Position numbers and translations under genes: made by a program
Assembly: GCA_003513495.1 (NCBI GenBank)
Contig: DOPM01000038.1
Span: 146,328 to 210,327, forward strand
Source: Desulfosporosinus sp.
Lineage (GTDB): Bacteria > Bacillota > Desulfitobacteriia > Desulfitobacteriales > Desulfitobacteriaceae
Direction of reading: 5' to 3'
DNA length: 64,000 nt
The notes under the pieces: model-generated
The model's database searches: none
What the model saw: only the letters and a program-made list of their open reading frames with translations
Told to the model about the DNA's origin: nothing
In this document: positions 60,377 through 64,000 of the stretch, in pieces
Layout of the letters: every line of letters starts with the position of its first letter
How positions within the stretch are numbered: position 1 is the stretch's first letter

Positions 60377-61343
60377 GCCTTAACGCCTCCTCAATCGCTG
60401 TGATGATCCTTTGTTTCGCCTCTGCTAACGTGCCTCTAAAGGTAAAACCCGCGGCTCGATTATGTCCTCCTCCGCCGAACTGTGCAGCGATTTCATTGAC
60501 ATTAAGCCAGAGGTTAGAACGCAGCCCTCCCTTGATTTCTTGAGGTCCCACTTCTTTCAGCAAGACTGCCACTTCTACGCCAGCAATACTGCGTGCGTGA
60601 TTAACCAGTCCCTCACTTAATTCTTGCTCTGCACCACTTTTGTGGAAATCCTCAGTGCTTAGGGTCATAAGGGCTAACTGACCTTCAGCGCACATTTCGA
60701 GTCCATTTAGAGCATATTGCAGCAACCTAATTTGAGAAAGAGGTTTTTGGTCGAAAATCCTGTGGTGAATGTCTGAGATATTAATACCTTTATCCATTAA
60801 GTCAGCCGACAATCGATGAGTTTGCGCTGTAGTATTGCTATATTGAAAGCAACCCGAATCTGTTACAATCGCCGTGTAAAGGTTAGCAGCTATGTCACTA
60901 TCTATCTCTACTCCGAGACGATTAATCAGAGTCAAAGCCAACTCTCCAACTGCACTTGCTTGGGAATCAACCCAGTTCACTCGGCCAAAGTATTGGTTCG
61001 AGATATGATGATCTAAGTTAAGCACCGTACTTAGATCAGTAATATCGGATATCGAAAGATTGACACGACCTAAATCCGTGCAATCCACAAATAACAGGGT
61101 TTCTGGTTGTGGAGAGGGGAGTTGCCGTCTAATACGGGACGAACCAGGTAAAAAAACTAAATTACTAGGTACTGGATCGGGGTTATAGAATGACACCTCT
61201 TTGCCCATTTTCTCCAATGCCAGACCGATTGCTAACATAGATCCCAAACAGTCTCCATCTGGTGATACATGGGAGAAAAGCGCCACTTTTGGCGCTTTTC
61301 TTAGAACTGCGACGAACTCTTCGACAATGTTGTGCTCACTCAT
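60360..61343 (-). CDS. nrnA: NrnA-type DHH/DHHA1 phosphoesterase (nanoRNase/pAp phosphatase)
   Basis: 327 residues. DHH motifs: FSHVSPDGDCLGS, VDCTDLGR, NLDHHISN, TDSGCFQYSNT; C-terminal DHHA1 with GGGHNRAAGF. Degrades very short RNAs and 3'-phosphoadenosine 5'-phosphate. ATG at 61343 overlaps the rbfA stop by 8 nt; AAGGAAG upstream. Common between rbfA and truB in clostridia. Confidence 0.93.
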   Translation of the reverse strand: MSEHNIVEEFVAVLRKAPKVALFSHVSPDGDCLGSMLAIGLALEKMGKEVSFYNPDPVPSNLVFLPGSSRIRRQLPSPQPETLLFVDCTDLGRVNLSISDITDLSTVLNLDHHISNQYFGRVNWVDSQASAVGELALTLINRLGVEIDSDIAANLYTAIVTDSGCFQYSNTTAQTHRLSADLMDKGINISDIHHRIFDQKPLSQIRLLQYALNGLEMCAEGQLALMTLSTEDFHKSGAEQELSEGLVNHARSIAGVEVAVLLKEVGPQEIKGGLRSNLWLNVNEIAAQFGGGGHNRAAGFTFRGTLAEAKQRIITAIEEALRLGRNH

Positions 61344-61710
61344 GAGAGTCTTCCTTACTTGGTTCATCGGACACCCCAACATCTTTTAGTAACCTAGCAA
61401 TATGTGCGCCGTGTTGGATGGATGGATCGTATTTGAAAACGATGGACGGTACGTGTCTGAGTCGTACTCGTTTCCCAATTTCGCTTCGTACAAACCCAGC
61501 CGCCCGATTTAATGCATCTAAGGATACATTTCCCTCTTCCTCAGTGCCTAGAACGCTGACATACACTTTTGCGTGTGACAAGTCATCCGCAACATCCACA
61601 CTTGTCAGGGTTACAAATCCAATTCGTGGATCTTTTAGCTCCACTCGAATAAGTTGAGAAATCTCTTCCTTGAGTGTTTCTGCCAACCGATTAGGTCGAT
61701 GTTTCGACAT
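61336..61710 (-). CDS. rbfA: Ribosome-binding factor A
   Basis: 124 residues: RPNRLAETLKEEISQLIRVELKDPRIGF, then VTLTSVDVADDLSHAKVYVSVLG in the family order (KH-like fold). 16S rRNA maturation. ATG at 61710 has GGAGG 7 nt upstream; a longer frame to 61857 only overlaps infB. Directly after infB. Confidence 0.96.
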   Translation of the reverse strand: MSKHRPNRLAETLKEEISQLIRVELKDPRIGFVTLTSVDVADDLSHAKVYVSVLGTEEEGNVSLDALNRAAGFVRSEIGKRVRLRHVPSIVFKYDPSIQHGAHIARLLKDVGVSDEPSKEDSHE

Positions 61711-61735
61711 ACCTATACCTCCATGGGCTGATTTA

Positions 61736-64000
61736 CTATAATGTGCGCTTAACTTCTTCCATAACAAAGGCCTCAATGATGTCTGCTTCTTTGACATCAT
61801 TATACTTTTCGATTCCAATTCCGCATTCATAGCCTTCAGCAACCTCTTTAGCATCATCCTTAAATCGCTTTAGAGATTCCATAATACCTTCATGAATGAC
61901 AATACTATCACGGATAACTCGCACTTTAGCAGAACGTATGATTTTTCCTTCCATCACCATACATCCGGCAACCGTTCCCGCTTTTGGAACCTTAAAGACT
62001 TGACGGACTTCTGCTTTGCCTACCACAACCTCTTTAAAGGAAGGATCTAGCAAACCTGTCATTGCGGCTTTAACATCTTCAATGGCGTCGTAGATAACTC
62101 GGTACAGGCGCAAATCCACGCCTTCCAGTTCGGCCGTCGCCTTAGCATTTGCATCTGGTCGGACATTAAAACCTAAAATGATGGCATTTGAAGCTGACGC
62201 AAGCATAATGTCGGTTTTGTTGATCGCACCGACTCCACCATGGATTGGGTTGACTCGAACTTCACTTGTCGAAAGCCTTAACAAGGACTGCTTCAAGGCT
62301 TCCACTGATCCTTGAACATCAGCTTTAATAATAATGTTCAGTTCTTTGATTTCGCCCTCTTTTATCTTATCAAAAAGATCTTCTAAGCTAACTTTAACCG
62401 CAACGCTTTGCTTTGACTCTTCGACTTTTCGGACAGCAATGCGGGCGGAGGTAATCTGGCGAGCTAATTTTTCATCCGCAACTACATAGAAAGGTTCTCC
62501 TGCTTCCGGCACTTCAGATAAGCCTTGCACCTCGACGGGCATGGATGGGCCAGCTTTTTTCACCCGGCGGCCTTTTTCGTCCAACATTGCCTTAATTCGA
62601 CCGTAAGCACAACCGGCGACAGCGACATCCCCAATGTTGAGTGTGCCTTTAGAAACTAGAACGGTCGCAACCGGTCCTTTTCCCTTATCTAATTCTGCCT
62701 CAATAACCGTTCCAGCAGCCGGTCGGTTCGGATTTGCTTTATAATCGCGAACCTCAGCAACCAATAAAATCATCTCGAGGAGTTGCTCGATCCCCATATT
62801 ATTCTTCGCAGATACTGGAACGGCAATGGTATCTCCGCCCCATTCTTCAACAACGAGACCGTACTCGGTCAGTTCCTGTTTTACTTTTTCTGGATTTGAG
62901 CCTTCTTTATCTATCTTATTTATAGCCACAATAATCGGAACCTCAGCTGCCTTAGCGTGATTGATGGCCTCAATGGTCTGCGGCATAATTCCATCATCAG
63001 CTGCAACGACTAATATGGCGATATCCGTCACTTGTGCCCCACGAGCACGCATCGAAGTGAACGCTTCATGACCGGGTGTATCTAAGAAGGTAATCTTTTG
63101 ATTATTAATTTCAACTTGGTAAGCCCCAATATGCTGCGTAATTCCTCCTGCTTCTGAATCTGTGACATGAGTTGTACGAATAGCATCTAGAAGAGAGGTT
63201 TTTCCGTGGTCAACGTGTCCCATTACGGTAACAACTGGTGGACGGAAAACGAGATCGTTCGGATCATCTTGGATTTCCTCAATAACCGCCAATGATTTCT
63301 CGGCCTTTACCTCTACAGTGACACCCATTTCACCGGCAAGAATAGTTGCAGTTTCAACGTCTAACTCCTGATTAATGGTTGCCATAACTCCCAAATTCAT
63401 AAGCTGTTTAATCAGTTCTCCGGCCTTACGGCTCATTTTTGAGGCTAAATCTTGGACTGATATAGATCCTTGTATCACTATGTGCTTTGGAGTTGTATCT
63501 CGCACCTCTTTTTTGGGACGCTTTTGAAAGCGTTTATGAGGTGACCGGATAGCGTTTTCTCGTTCTCTTTCAACTTCGCGCTTCCGTTCATAAGCTTTGT
63601 CTTGGGCTTTCTTATTGGCCGGCATCTGCCTTTTAGCTTGCTCTACAATAATTGGTGGTGGTGGTGCACCCCCACCAGCACGTGGAGCTGATCCCGGACG
63701 GCCTCCTTGCGGCTGTCCCTGATAGCCTGGACGACCTCCTTGGGGTTGTCCTTGATACCCTGGCCGGCCTCCTTGTGGCTGTCCCTGGTACCCCGGACGT
63801 GGCCCCTGAGGCTGTCCTTGATACCCCGGACGTGGTCCCTGAGATTGTCCTTGGTACCCTGGCCGTGGTCCCTGAGATTGTCCTTGGTAACCTGGCCGTG
63901 GTCCTTGTGGCTGCCCTTGATACCCTGGCCGTGGTCCTTGTGGCTGCCCCTGGTAGCCTGGCCGTGGACCCTGTGGTTGCCCTTGGTAGCCTGGCCGTGG
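61736..64000 (-). CDS. infB: Translation initiation factor IF-2, 5' end outside the window
   Basis: At least 755 residues remain in frame without a stop up to the window edge, so the methionine at 63625 is internal. From the C-terminus back: IF-2 domains C1/C2, domain II, and the GTPase with G1 GHVDHGKTSLLD, G3 DTPGHEAF, G4 NKID and G5 SAK; an IF2_N domain (VQDLASKMSRKAGELIKQLM); a basic linker; a Gly/Pro segment; then tandem PRPGYQGQPQG repeats. Brings initiator tRNA to the ribosome. The N-terminal half in other bacteria is variable; here it is a long Gln/Gly/Pro repeat tract. Confidence 0.96.
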   Translation of the reverse strand, partial: PRPGYQGQPQGPRPGYQGQPQGPRPGYQGQPQGPRPGYQGQSQGPRPGYQGQSQGPRPGYQGQPQGPRPGYQGQPQGGRPGYQGQPQGGRPGYQGQPQGGRPGSAPRAGGGAPPPPIIVEQAKRQMPANKKAQDKAYERKREVERERENAIRSPHKRFQKRPKKEVRDTTPKHIVIQGSISVQDLASKMSRKAGELIKQLMNLGVMATINQELDVETATILAGEMGVTVEVKAEKSLAVIEEIQDDPNDLVFRPPVVTVMGHVDHGKTSLLDAIRTTHVTDSEAGGITQHIGAYQVEINNQKITFLDTPGHEAFTSMRARGAQVTDIAILVVAADDGIMPQTIEAINHAKAAEVPIIVAINKIDKEGSNPEKVKQELTEYGLVVEEWGGDTIAVPVSAKNNMGIEQLLEMILLVAEVRDYKANPNRPAAGTVIEAELDKGKGPVATVLVSKGTLNIGDVAVAGCAYGRIKAMLDEKGRRVKKAGPSMPVEVQGLSEVPEAGEPFYVVADEKLARQITSARIAVRKVEESKQSVAVKVSLEDLFDKIKEGEIKELNIIIKADVQGSVEALKQSLLRLSTSEVRVNPIHGGVGAINKTDIMLASASNAIILGFNVRPDANAKATAELEGVDLRLYRVIYDAIEDVKAAMTGLLDPSFKEVVVGKAEVRQVFKVPKAGTVAGCMVMEGKIIRSAKVRVIRDSIVIHEGIMESLKRFKDDAKEVAEGYECGIGIEKYNDVKEADIIEAFVMEEVKRTL
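63699..64000 (-). repeat. Tandem 33-bp repeat in infB
   Basis: Nine full units and part of a tenth, each coding for an 11-residue unit such as PRPGYQGQPQG (variants GRPGYQGQPQG and PRPGYQGQSQG). It continues past the edge of the window. Confidence 0.95.

Noticed and set aside
61736..63625. infB starting at the methionine at 63625
   Set aside because: The frame stays open upstream through the Gly/Pro segment and repeats to the window edge, and there is no ribosome site before that methionine.

Overview
The window looks like a chromosome segment of an anaerobic, spore-forming, moderately AT-rich member of the Firmicutes, most likely Peptococcaceae/Desulfitobacteriaceae (Desulfosporosinus- or Desulfitobacterium-like). 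This is inferred from dipicolinate synthase genes, a leuA T-box, a sigma-54 regulator, LutAB-type lactate-oxidation Fe-S proteins, many GGAGG ribosome sites and frequent TTG/GTG starts. There is no phage, no CRISPR array, no intact insertion sequence and no recognisable rRNA or tRNA gene.

Layout. 1-7.2 kb: a gene of unknown function; an enlarged YeiH-type transporter with a small membrane partner; an orphan sigma-54 response regulator whose likely operators (three tandem TGACA-N3-TGTCA palindromes) and target -24/-12 promoter are visible; and an LtaS-type phosphoglycerol transferase. 7.3-19.8 kb: two complete BmpA-type (nucleoside-like) ABC importers in different gene orders, both headed by a similar promoter and a terminator-containing leader with an identical 17-mer, flanking a large CoA-transferase family protein. 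20.2-24.5 kb: LutB/LutA-like Fe-S proteins, an EAL-domain remnant, and an M23 peptidase-bactofilin pair. 24.5-33.7 kb: T-box-controlled leuA, a DHA2 drug exporter, and a TetR-controlled MacAB-like exporter. 33.8-37.7 kb: unknown genes and a second YeiH transporter divergent from a LysR regulator. 37.7-41.7 kb: a cobalt uptake operon cbiMNQO-cbiJ behind a cobalamin riboswitch. 41.7-64 kb: a conserved housekeeping/sporulation block transcribed leftward: infB (5' end outside the window)-rbfA-nrnA-truB-ribF-rpsO-pnp-polysaccharide deacetylase-dacF-M16 peptidase-dut-(small membrane gene)-ymxH-dapB-dpaA-dpaB-asd-lysC-dapA, then rnj. It matches the B. subtilis infB-to-dapA/rnjB neighbourhood. It joins translation and RNA turnover to lysine/diaminopimelate synthesis and the making of spore dipicolinate.

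Two families of short dispersed repeats stand out. Family A is built on GTCATCCTGAAGGAGG...GAAGGATCTAGATCCTTC...CAGGATGAC, sits between genes, and in one place supplies the C-terminus of the TetR regulator. Family B is built on TTCGTGGTTCGATATTCG-like units, often as inverted pairs. It fills the asd-lysC and M16-dut gaps from the stop codon to just before the next ribosome site, lies inside the leuA T-box leader, and is read through inside truB.

Most genes are ordinary. The parts that look least described are the sigma-54/YeiH control region, the twin attenuator-like leaders of the two BmpA-type operons, and the placement of the family B repeats.
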